64,000 nucleotides of DNA from Solirubrum sp044628455 (lineage in GTDB: Bacteria; Bacteroidota; Bacteroidia; Cytophagales; Hymenobacteraceae), in NCBI RefSeq assembly GCF_044628455.1, contig NZ_JBIYZW010000001.1, positions 1,426,001 to 1,490,000 on the forward strand. The letters are read 5' to 3'. This document shows positions 7,492 through 14,618 of this stretch, in pieces (the stretch's first letter is position 1; each line of letters opens with the position of its first letter). Made by a program: the position numbers and the translations under genes. Below the pieces are notes generated by a model. The model ran no database searches. It was not told where the DNA came from and saw only the letters and a program-made list of their open reading frames with translations.

Positions 7492-8172
7492 TCACCCGCG
7501 CAGCTCGCGCATAAACTCCTTCAGCAGTCCCGCATCCTTCAGCCCCGGGCTTTGCTCGAAGCAGCTGTTCACGTCGAAGCCCGCGAGGCCGGGCAGGCGC
7601 AGCCGGCGCAGGGCGGCCGCATCGGCCGGGCCCAGGCCGCCGGCCAGCAGGTAGGGCGTGGGCAGGTCGTAGCCGCGCAGCAGCTGCCAGTCGAAGGCCA
7701 CGCCGTTGCCGCCCGCCTGGGGCCCGGCCGTATCAAACACGAAGTAGGCGCAGTGCGGCACGTAGGCCGCCAGGCGGCTCAGGTCGAGCGTCTCCCCCAC
7801 CCCGAAGGCCTTGACGACCGGCAGCCCGGCCCCGGCCAGCGCCGCGCAGTCGGCTGCCGACTCCTGCCCGTGCAGCTGCACCGCGTCGAGGCCGAAGTGC
7901 AGGGCCAGGCGCCGCAGCTGGGCCAGGGGCTCGTTCACAAACACGCCCACCTTGGGCAGGGGCAGCGCCCGCAGCTGGGCCGCGTCGAGCGCCTCGGCGG
8001 CGTAGCGCGGCGAGCGACGGGCAAACACGAAGCCCAGCAAATCGGGCCCGAGCGCGGCCACGGCGGCCACGTTGGCGGGGTACTTCAGGCCGCACACCTT
8101 GAGCAGGGGCCGCCCGGGCGTGGGCAGCGGCAGCGGGCGGCGCGGGGCGAAGGCGGGGGCGGGCATGGTCAT
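7492..8172 (-). CDS. trpF: Phosphoribosylanthranilate isomerase
   Basis: A 226-residue TIM-barrel enzyme that catalyses the Amadori rearrangement of phosphoribosylanthranilate. The family motifs are visible: LKVCGL near residue 25 with the catalytic Cys, GFVFARRSPR, KVGVFVNE, AVQLHGQE, DTAGPQAGG and LAGGLGP. The last portion has the expected FDVNSCFE with the catalytic Asp. The start ATG at 8172 overlaps the trpC stop (ATGA), implying translational coupling. The N-terminal 20 residues are rich in Pro and Ala and may be dispensable; a second ATG lies at 8166. Confidence 0.95.
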   Translation of the reverse strand: MTMPAPAFAPRRPLPLPTPGRPLLKVCGLKYPANVAAVAALGPDLLGFVFARRSPRYAAEALDAAQLRALPLPKVGVFVNEPLAQLRRLALHFGLDAVQLHGQESAADCAALAGAGLPVVKAFGVGETLDLSRLAAYVPHCAYFVFDTAGPQAGGNGVAFDWQLLRGYDLPTPYLLAGGLGPADAAALRRLRLPGLAGFDVNSCFEQSPGLKDAGLLKEFMRELRG

Positions 8173-8999
8173 TGGGCCGACAGCTCGCGCAGCTGCTGCA
8201 CCAGGGCGGCGCAGGCCTTCTCGGGCCGGCCGTGGCGCATGAAGGTTTCCCCGATCAGAAAGCCGTTGAAGCCCGCCCGGCGCAGCAGGGCAATGTCCTG
8301 GGCCGTGCGCAGCCCGCTTTCGGCCACCCGCCCCAGGTGCGCGGGCAGCTGCTCGGCCAGCTCCAGCGAGCGGTCGAGGCTCACGGAGAAGTCGCGCAGG
8401 TCGCGGTTGTTGATGCCCACCAGGTCTACCACGTCGAGGGCCGCGTCGAGGCTGCGGGCCAGCTCCTGGCCGTCGTGCACTTCCAGCAGTACCTCCAGGT
8501 CCAGGGCCCGGGCCTGGGCCGCCAGGCGGCGCAGCTGCGCGGGCTCCAGCACGGCGGCAATCAGCAGCACCGCGTCGGCCCCGAGGCTGCGGGCTTCGAG
8601 CAGCTGGTACTCATCCACCACGAAGTCCTTGCGCAGAATGGGGCACAGGTTGAAGCGCCGGGCCGTGGTCAGATCCTCGCTGCGCCCGCCGAAAAACTCC
8701 GCGTCGGTGAGGATGGATAAGGCCGAGGCCCCGGCCTGCATGTAGCCCAGGGTGGTGCGCTCCACCGGGGCAAACTCGTTGAGCCAGCCCCGGGAGGGCG
8801 AGCGGCGCTTAAACTCGGCGATGATGCCGCTCAGCTCGGGGCGGCGCAGGTAGCCGGCCAGCGACAGCGTGGGCGAAGCCAGGTAGGGGCTTTGCTCCAG
8901 CTTGCGCAGCGGCACCAGCTCGCGGCGCTCGGCCACTTCCTGCTGCTTGTGGGCCACGATGCGGGCCAGCACGTTGGGGGGCGAAAGGGTATCGTTCAT
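8169..8999 (-). CDS. trpC: Indole-3-glycerol phosphate synthase
   Basis: A 276-residue TIM-barrel enzyme that closes the indole ring. Motifs are IIAEFKRRSPSRG with the catalytic Lys, ASALSILTDAEFFGG, LRKDFVVDEYQ, ADAVLLIAAVL, VGINNRDL and VAESGL. The ATG at 8999 (MNDTLSPPN) gives the expected N-terminus; the open frame upstream is not needed. It overlaps trpF by 4 nt, so the two isomerase/synthase activities are made as separate proteins rather than as the trpC-trpF fusion of enterobacteria. Confidence 0.96.
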   Translation of the reverse strand: MNDTLSPPNVLARIVAHKQQEVAERRELVPLRKLEQSPYLASPTLSLAGYLRRPELSGIIAEFKRRSPSRGWLNEFAPVERTTLGYMQAGASALSILTDAEFFGGRSEDLTTARRFNLCPILRKDFVVDEYQLLEARSLGADAVLLIAAVLEPAQLRRLAAQARALDLEVLLEVHDGQELARSLDAALDVVDLVGINNRDLRDFSVSLDRSLELAEQLPAHLGRVAESGLRTAQDIALLRRAGFNGFLIGETFMRHGRPEKACAALVQQLRELSAQ

Positions 9000-9141
9000 G
9001 GGTTGCTCGCTCGGCCCGGCTCCCCTGCGCAAGCAGCGGGCGGGCCAGCCGGCCGGGCCGGGAGAAGCGTGGGATAAGGGAGTGAAAGAACTGGTGCGCG
9101 CCGCCGGGCCAGGCCAAGGCGCGGCCCCGGCGGCGGCCGAC

Positions 9142-10137
9142 TTAGGCGGCGGTGAGCAGGGCGGTAAAGGCGCGGCGGGCGCGGCCCGAGTCGAGCGAGT
9201 GGTAGGCCGCGTCGAGGGCCTCGGCCAGGCTCAGGCGCGGGTTCAGGCAGCGGATGCCCAGGGCGGCGTTGGCCGCCACCACGTCGACCTGGGCGCGGGT
9301 GCCCTGGCCCTCGAGCACCTGCCGGAACAGCCGCGCCGACTCGGCCACCGTCTGGCCCCCGGCCAGCTCCTCGGGCCGGCAGGCGGGCAAGCCCAGAGCG
9401 GCGGCGCTGAGCAGGGTTTCGCCATCGGTGGAAGTCGCCACCTTGGCCTCGCCGGTCAGCGAGAGTTCATCGTAGCCGTCGAGGGCGTGCACCACGGCGT
9501 AGCGGGTGCCGGTTTCCTGCAGCAGGTACTGGTAGAGGCGCAGCAGCTCCAGGCTGTACACGCCCAGCAGCTGGGCGGCCGGCCGGGCCGGGTTTACCAG
9601 GGGGCCCAGCATGTTGAAGAAGGTGCGCAGGCCCAGCTCGCGGCGCACCGGCCCGGCGTGGCGCATGGCCGGGTGAAAGGCCGGGGCGTGCAGAAAGCAG
9701 ATGTTGGCCGCGTCGAGCTGGCGCTGCAGCTGGTCGGAGGAAGCTTCGAAGTCGTAGCCGAAGTAAGCCAGGATGTTGCTGGAGCCCACCACCGACGACA
9801 CGCCGATGTTGCCGTGCTTGACCACCTTGTAGCCCGCACCGGCCACCACGAAGCTGGCCAGGGTACTGATGTTGAGCGTGTTTTTGCCGTCGCCCCCGGT
9901 GCCCACGATGTCGAGCACCTCGTGGGAGTCGAGCAGCGGGTCGCGGCACAGCTCCAGCAGGGCGTCGCGGAAGCCGGCCAGCTCGGGCACGGTGATGGGG
10001 CGCAGGCGGTACACGGTGAGGAAGGCCGCGGTTTCGGCGGCGTTCAGCTCGCCCAGACCCAGGCGCAGCATCACGTCAAAGGCTTCGTGACGGTCGAGGG
10101 TCTGGTGGTCGAACAGGGCGGCAAGGGTAGCTTTCAT
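9142..10137 (-). CDS. trpD: Anthranilate phosphoribosyltransferase
   Basis: A 331-residue enzyme transferring phosphoribose from PRPP to anthranilate. The glycine-rich GTGGDGKNTLNIST motif (residues 79-92) binds PRPP, and KHGNIGVSSVVGSSN follows as expected. FFNMLGPLVNPARP is the usual C-terminal domain motif. It is not fused to TrpG. It lies 142 nt upstream of trpC and about 110 nt downstream of trpG; the latter gap carries an imperfect hairpin. Confidence 0.96.
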   Translation of the reverse strand: MKATLAALFDHQTLDRHEAFDVMLRLGLGELNAAETAAFLTVYRLRPITVPELAGFRDALLELCRDPLLDSHEVLDIVGTGGDGKNTLNISTLASFVVAGAGYKVVKHGNIGVSSVVGSSNILAYFGYDFEASSDQLQRQLDAANICFLHAPAFHPAMRHAGPVRRELGLRTFFNMLGPLVNPARPAAQLLGVYSLELLRLYQYLLQETGTRYAVVHALDGYDELSLTGEAKVATSTDGETLLSAAALGLPACRPEELAGGQTVAESARLFRQVLEGQGTRAQVDVVAANAALGIRCLNPRLSLAEALDAAYHSLDSGRARRAFTALLTAA

Positions 10138-10168
10138 GGGAGTAGCGGTGGCGGGGGGGGGTAAATGG

Positions 10169-10259
10169 GCAATGAGTGAATGGGAGAATGATTGATTGAG
10201 TGAGTGAATGAGCAGTCGGGGAAGTCAGGCATTCACCCATTCGCCCCTTCACTCATTGC
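10169..10259. repeat. Imperfect inverted repeat between trpG and trpD
   Basis: Perfect 12-bp ends (10169-10180 GCAATGAGTGAA and 10248-10259) extend inward with partial pairing of GAATG-rich sequence. The interior has short TGAGTGAATG repeats. The right arm overlaps the last codons of trpG. It is similar in style to the AT-rich hairpin inside rnpB. Confidence 0.55.
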
Positions 10260-10830
10260 TTTCTTCGAGCCAGTTTTGCAGCAGGCGGTGGCCGTGCTCG
10301 GTGAGGATGGACTCGGGGTGGAACTGCACGCCGCGCACGTCGTAGCGGCGGTGACGCAGGGCCATGATTTCGCCCTGCTCGTCGCGGGCGGTGGCTTCGA
10401 GGCAGGCGGGCAGGGAGTTGGGGCGCACGGCCCAGGAGTGGTAGCGCCCCACCCGGAAGCGGGTGGGCAGGCCCCGGAACAGCCGCTCGTCGGGGCTGGT
10501 CACCACCGCGTCGGTGGCCACGCCGTGCAGCACCTCAGACAGGTTCAGCAGCTCGGCCCCGAAGCTTTCGGCAATGCCCTGGTGGCCCAGGCACACGCCC
10601 AGCAGGCGCTTGGTGGGCGCGTAGCGGCGAATCAGCGCGGGCATCAGCCCCGCCTCGGCCGGAATGCCGGGCCCGGGCGAAAGCAGCACCGCGTCGAAGG
10701 CCTCTACTTCGTCCAGGTCGAGCTGGTCGTTGCGGCGCACCGTGAGCTCGGCGCCCCGGCCCAGCTCGCGCAGCACCTGCACCAGGTTGTAGGTAAAGGA
10801 GTCGTAGTTATCAAAAACCAGGATGGACAT
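10249..10830 (-). CDS. trpG: Anthranilate synthase component II (glutamine amidotransferase)
   Basis: A 193-residue class I glutamine amidotransferase that supplies ammonia to TrpE. The catalytic triad is visible: Cys80 in GVCLGHQ, and His171 and Glu173 in FHPES. The N-terminal DNYDSFTYNLVQ and LLSPGPGIP are family motifs. It directly follows trpE (92 nt) and is the right length for an unfused TrpG. Such subunits can also serve PabB; no pabB is seen here, so a dual role cannot be judged. Confidence 0.96.
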   Translation of the reverse strand: MSILVFDNYDSFTYNLVQVLRELGRGAELTVRRNDQLDLDEVEAFDAVLLSPGPGIPAEAGLMPALIRRYAPTKRLLGVCLGHQGIAESFGAELLNLSEVLHGVATDAVVTSPDERLFRGLPTRFRVGRYHSWAVRPNSLPACLEATARDEQGEIMALRHRRYDVRGVQFHPESILTEHGHRLLQNWLEESNE

Positions 10831-10922
10831 GGAGGGAAGGTGCGGAATGGGAGGAATGGGGCTGGTGGGCGGCCGGGCTATGAGGTGGGCTTGGGGTGAA
10901 TGGGCCGGAGGGGACAGGCGGG

Positions 10923-12401
10923 TTAAGCCGGCTCGGTGGTCCGCGCTGCGCGGATTTCGGTGGGCTTCACTTCCTCGTGGGCCGAGGCGGCCTGCTGCAG
11001 GGCCTGGCGCAGGGCGGCCAGCTTGTGGTGCACCTCGTTCAGCTCCGACTCCACCTCCGACTTGGCCACCACTCCGGCCCCGGCCTGGTAGTAAAGCGTG
11101 CCGCCCACGCTCACAAACGAGCGGATGAAAATGGCGTGGTTGAAGTCGCCGCCCAGGCCCAGGTGCCCGATGCAGCCGCCGTAGAGGCCGCGGGCGGTGG
11201 GCTCCAGCGCGTCGATAAGCTGCATCGCCCGCACCTTGGGGGCACCCGAGAGCGTGCCGGCCGGGAAGGTGTCGGCCGCCACCTGCAGCGGGTCGGTGCC
11301 GTCGGCCAGGGTGGCCGCCACGTGGCTCACGAGGTGAATGACGTGGGAGTAGTACTGGATTTCGCGGAAGCGCTTCACTTCCACCGCGTGGCCGTGGCGG
11401 GCCAGGTCGTTGCGGGCCAAATCCACCAGCATCACGTGCTCGGCGTTTTCCTTGGGGTCCTCGGTGAGCTGCTGGGCCAGCCGGGCGTCCTCGGCGTCGC
11501 GGCCGGTGCGGCGGAAGGTGCCGGCAATGGGAAAGATGCTGGCCTGCCGGCCCTGCACCAGCAGCTGCGGCTCGGGCGAGGAGCCCAACAGCCGGTACTG
11601 GCCGTAGTCGAAGTAAAACAGGTAGGGCGAGGGGTTGATGGCCCGCAGGGCGCGGTACACCTGGAACTCGTCGCCGCGGAAGCGCTGCTCAAACCGCCGC
11701 GACAAAACCAGCTGAAACACGTCGCCACGCAGGCAGTGGCGGCGCCCGGCGGCCAGAATGTGGCGGAACTCGTCGTCGGTCTGGTTGCTGGTTTCCTCCC
11801 CTTCTAGGGCAAAGCCGAAGGTGGGCCGCACGGGGCTGCGCACCACGCTCAGCAGGCGCTGCAGGGCGGCCTCGTCGGGCTCCTCTCCCTCGGGCGTGTG
11901 CTCGAAGATGTGCAGCTCCTGGCGGTAGTGGTTCAGCGCCAGCACGTAGCGGTACAGGCCGTAGCGCGCGTCGGGCAGGGGGCCGGCCGCGGGCTTGTCG
12001 GCCCGAAACTGCACGTCTTCGCAGTACTGGGCCGCCCCGAAGCCCATAAAGCCAAACAGGCCGCCGCTGATAAATGGGTGCCCGGTTTCGGGCGCCCGGA
12101 AGCGGCCGGCAAAGCGGCGCAGGCAGGGCAGGGCCTCGTGGCGCGGGTCGGCCAGGGTGCTCTGCTCTTCGCGGCCGCCGGGCAGGCGCTCCAGCAGCTC
12201 GGCGCCCCGCAGCTCGAAACGGGCCAGCTCGTGGCAGGCCAGGTAGGAAAAGGCGTTCTGCTGGGTGTGGTAGTCGGAGCTTTCGAGCAGCAGGCAGCCG
12301 GGGTACTGGTCGCGCAGGCGCAGGTACAGCCCCACCGGGGTGACGGTATCGGCGGGCAGACGCAGGTGGCGGGTACGCAGGGTAATGGGGGCGGCAGGCA
12401 T
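10923..12401 (-). CDS. trpE: Anthranilate synthase component I
   Basis: A 492-residue chorismate-utilising enzyme making anthranilate with TrpG. The N-terminal tryptophan-feedback motif LLES-x10-S is present (Leu38-Ser41 and Ser52), so the enzyme is probably inhibited by tryptophan. The C-terminal catalytic half carries GTLSGAPKVRAMQLID, YGGCIGHLG and the final segment with FIRSFV. The ATG at 12401 (MPAAPITLR) is chosen because the open frame upstream runs through the attenuator terminator and the leader. With the leader, the operon has two levels of tryptophan control: enzyme inhibition and transcription attenuation. Confidence 0.96.
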   Translation of the reverse strand: MPAAPITLRTRHLRLPADTVTPVGLYLRLRDQYPGCLLLESSDYHTQQNAFSYLACHELARFELRGAELLERLPGGREEQSTLADPRHEALPCLRRFAGRFRAPETGHPFISGGLFGFMGFGAAQYCEDVQFRADKPAAGPLPDARYGLYRYVLALNHYRQELHIFEHTPEGEEPDEAALQRLLSVVRSPVRPTFGFALEGEETSNQTDDEFRHILAAGRRHCLRGDVFQLVLSRRFEQRFRGDEFQVYRALRAINPSPYLFYFDYGQYRLLGSSPEPQLLVQGRQASIFPIAGTFRRTGRDAEDARLAQQLTEDPKENAEHVMLVDLARNDLARHGHAVEVKRFREIQYYSHVIHLVSHVAATLADGTDPLQVAADTFPAGTLSGAPKVRAMQLIDALEPTARGLYGGCIGHLGLGGDFNHAIFIRSFVSVGGTLYYQAGAGVVAKSEVESELNEVHHKLAALRQALQQAASAHEEVKPTEIRAARTTEPA

Positions 12402-12438
12402 GGCAAAGAGACTAGGCGGCGGGAATGCGGCGGGCCGG

Positions 12439-12476
12439 AAAAGCAACAAGCCCGGCTGGTAGGCCGGGCTTGTTGC
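12439..12476 (-). terminator. Attenuator terminator in the trp leader
   Basis: A perfect 14-bp stem (12443-12456 with 12463-12476) with a 6-nt loop is followed on the minus strand by TTTT. It lies 30 nt after the leader peptide stop and about 37 nt before trpE. The 5' arm and loop (CCCGGCC) can instead pair with GGTCGGG at 12545-12539 in the leader, a 7-bp antiterminator with one G-U pair. Confidence 0.85.
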
Positions 12477-12506
12477 GAGTGTCTTGTAAAAGAGCAGCGT
12501 CAAATG

Positions 12507-12596
12507 CTAGCACTTCCTTACCGACATAGGCAGAGCGTCCCGACCAGATCCTGGGCGGTGCCACCAAAGCTGCAAGAATGTAGTAGCGCGAAACAT
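12507..12596 (-). CDS. trpL: trp operon leader peptide with tandem Trp codons (29 aa)
   Basis: A 30-codon ORF begins at the ATG at 12596, about 17 nt after the expected transcription start, and ends at a TAG at 12507. The peptide contains LQLWWHRP; codons 11 and 12 are TGG TGG (12566-12561). Just after them, CCGCCCAG (codons 13-16) can pair with CTGGTCGG (codons 17-19) in a 1:2 hairpin with one mismatch. The 3' part of this hairpin can otherwise pair with the terminator arm. Ribosome stalling at the Trp codons would therefore favour read-through into trpE. This is the standard leader-peptide attenuation design and agrees with the position directly upstream of trpE. Confidence 0.78.
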   Translation of the reverse strand: MFRATTFLQLWWHRPGSGRDALPMSVRKC

Positions 12597-12619
12597 GGTG
12601 AGTGAACCGTTGACGGGGG

Positions 12620-12649
12620 CAAAAGTACGGCTGTTGGCAATAAATGCAA
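12620..12649 (-). promoter_or_regulatory. trp operon promoter (Bacteroidota type)
   Basis: TTG (12649-12647), a 19-nt spacer and TACTTTTG (12627-12620) match the -33/-7 consensus of Bacteroidota. Transcription should start near 12613, just before trpL. Spacing is the same as at phhA. Confidence 0.75.
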
Positions 12650-12787
12650 GACTTTGCTGCCATTCCAGCAGCAGAAAGATACTATGATTACAATATTTTC
12701 AACTACTTTCCGCATTTCGGCCCGGATTTGCCACTGCCGGCCCCGTTTTGCGGCGCTTCATTGAAGATCTAACAAAAAACGCCCGCA

Positions 12788-14212
12788 TTATTCTTTGGTG
12801 AACTGCCGCGTCACAGTGGTTGGACCGTGGCGCAGGCGCAGCAGGTAGCTGCCCCGGCGCAGGCGCGCTACGTCCACCTGGGTTTCGGCTTGGCGCAGGC
12901 CGCGGCGCAGCACCACCCGGCCGGTGGTGTCGCTGATGTCGAGCCGGGCTTCCGACCAGCCCGTGGGCAGCTGCACGCTCAGCTGCTGGCCTACTGGATT
13001 GGGGAACACGGCCAGGCCGGGCAAATCCTGGCTCGGGCGGGCGGCATTGGGCGCGGCGGGGCGGAACAGCCACTGGTAGGCGGCGGGGAACTCGCGCTTC
13101 CAGAACCACTCCGCGTGCTGGCCGTCGGCGCGCACCTGGTAGCTGAGGTCGGCCGCGGCGTGGCCCCCGCGCAGCAGCGAGTCGCGCACGGCGGCCATCA
13201 GCGGCACCATGGTCTGGCTTTCCTGGGCGCCGCTCACGAAGTAAAAGCGGGTGGGCTGGCCGGCCACGGCCGGGTGCTGGTGCAGGTAGGCTTTAAGCTG
13301 GGCTTCGGCAAACCAGAACGCCGGCGAGAAGATGCCGGCCCGGCCGAACACGGCGGGGTGCTTCACGGCCGCGTAGAGCGAAATCAGCCCGCCCATGCTC
13401 GAGCCGGCAATGCCGGTGTTGAGGCGGTCGGGCAGGGTGCGGAAGTTCTGGTCGATGTGGGGCTTGAGCGTCTGCACCAGGAACTCCACGTACTGGTCGC
13501 CCTGCCCGCCGCCGTACTGCGGGTTGTTCCAGGGCGAGTACTCGTTGAGCCGCTCTCCGCCCCCGTTATCCACGGCCACCACAATGCAGCCCGTGGCATC
13601 GAGGCCCTGCTGCTGGAGCTGGCTCAGGGTTTCATCGACGCCCCACTCGCCCGCGAAGCCGGTGCAGTTGTCGAACACGTTCTGCCCGTCGTGCAGGTAC
13701 AGTACGGGGTAGCGGCGGCCGCTGCTGGCGTAGTCGTTGGGCACGTACACCCACACCCTGCGGGTGCGGCCCAGCTGCGGCATCTGGAAGCTGGTGCTGA
13801 GCACCTGCACGTTGGGTTGCAGGGCCGTGCTCGAGCAGGTAGCCGGCCCGCCCAGATCTTTCCAGTTCAGCACCTGAAAATCGACGGTGGTCGGGCCACT
13901 GCCCACGGTGTAGCGGCGGTTGCCGATGTCCTGGTTTTGGGCATCGGACTCGACGGAGGTCCAGGCGCCGCGGGTGAACTTGAACTCCAACGCCCCGGTC
14001 ACGGTGGCCGGCAGGGTGATTTCGTAGCTGCCGCCGGGCTGTTTGGTTAGGGCATAGGCCGCGCTGCCGGGGTTCCAGCTGTTGAAGTTGCCGGCCACGT
14101 AAAGCGTGGCATTGGCCGGGGTGCTGGCTGGCACACTGGTGATGCGGAAGGTGGTCTGGGCCTGCACGGTGCCGGCCAGCAGCAGACCGCTGAGCAAGAG
14201 AAGGGGACGCAT
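12788..14212 (-). CDS. Secreted esterase with starch-binding-like N-terminal domain and T9SS tail
   Basis: A 474-residue protein with a signal peptide (residues 1-18, ending VQAQ). Next comes a domain of about 95 residues resembling CBM20/CBM48 starch-binding folds (YVAGNFNSWNPG, LEFKFTRGAW). An alpha/beta-hydrolase of the putative-esterase family (enterochelin esterase/antigen 85 type) follows at about 115-375, with YLHDGQNVFD and the nucleophile serine in GIAGSSMGG. The C-terminal 75 residues (VFPNPVGQQLSVQLP to the end) form a T9SS type A sorting domain. The product is expected on the cell surface or outside, removing ester groups from glycans. It is transcribed away from susC and may belong to the same glycan locus. 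Confidence 0.82.
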   Translation of the reverse strand: MRPLLLLSGLLLAGTVQAQTTFRITSVPASTPANATLYVAGNFNSWNPGSAAYALTKQPGGSYEITLPATVTGALEFKFTRGAWTSVESDAQNQDIGNRRYTVGSGPTTVDFQVLNWKDLGGPATCSSTALQPNVQVLSTSFQMPQLGRTRRVWVYVPNDYASSGRRYPVLYLHDGQNVFDNCTGFAGEWGVDETLSQLQQQGLDATGCIVVAVDNGGGERLNEYSPWNNPQYGGGQGDQYVEFLVQTLKPHIDQNFRTLPDRLNTGIAGSSMGGLISLYAAVKHPAVFGRAGIFSPAFWFAEAQLKAYLHQHPAVAGQPTRFYFVSGAQESQTMVPLMAAVRDSLLRGGHAAADLSYQVRADGQHAEWFWKREFPAAYQWLFRPAAPNAARPSQDLPGLAVFPNPVGQQLSVQLPTGWSEARLDISDTTGRVVLRRGLRQAETQVDVARLRRGSYLLRLRHGPTTVTRQFTKE

Positions 14213-14401
14213 GGCTGGGAAGGGAAAAGGCGGGAAAATCAGGGGGGACCCGGGCTGAGCCAGAAGGTAGCGCGAATAAAAATGTAATGCTACCGAAATA
14301 AGGCAAGCAATAATTGCGGCGGGGGCGAAAAGAATTCCCCCGCGCCTGTGCCGCCCCAGGCACCTTTCAGGGCATTTTTCCGGGCAAAAGATTTCAGAAA
14401 T

Positions 14402-14409
14402 TACTTTTG
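14402..14409 (+). promoter_or_regulatory. Putative susCD promoter -7 element
   Basis: TACTTTTG matches TAnnTTTG. No clear TTG lies at the -33 position. The 406-bp divergent gap (14213-14618) holds no gene; it is AT-rich near 14430-14490, and the leader of susC would be about 200 nt. Confidence 0.4.
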
Positions 14410-14618
14410 CCCGGCAATACCGCTGTCGAGCTATATTAGCTGTAGTTGTAATTGACTTTATCAAAACTTTATCTTGCGGAGTTAATTCCTGTCTGAGGCG
14501 CGGGTGTTGCTCGTAAAATGCAAGAAAAAGCCTGCCCACGCCCTTCCCCAAGTCTTTCCGCCCCCTTCTCGTCCCCGTTTCCCCGCCGCTTTTCACTCCC
14601 AACCACTTCATGTTCCCC

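Noticed and set aside
12556..12567. T-box riboswitch upstream of trpE
   Set aside because: GGTGGCACCGC at the Trp codons resembles the T-box sequence. The transcript start is only about 50 nt upstream, so there is no room for a specifier stem, and the motif lies about 80 nt before the terminator rather than at it. The leader-peptide reading explains the bases better.
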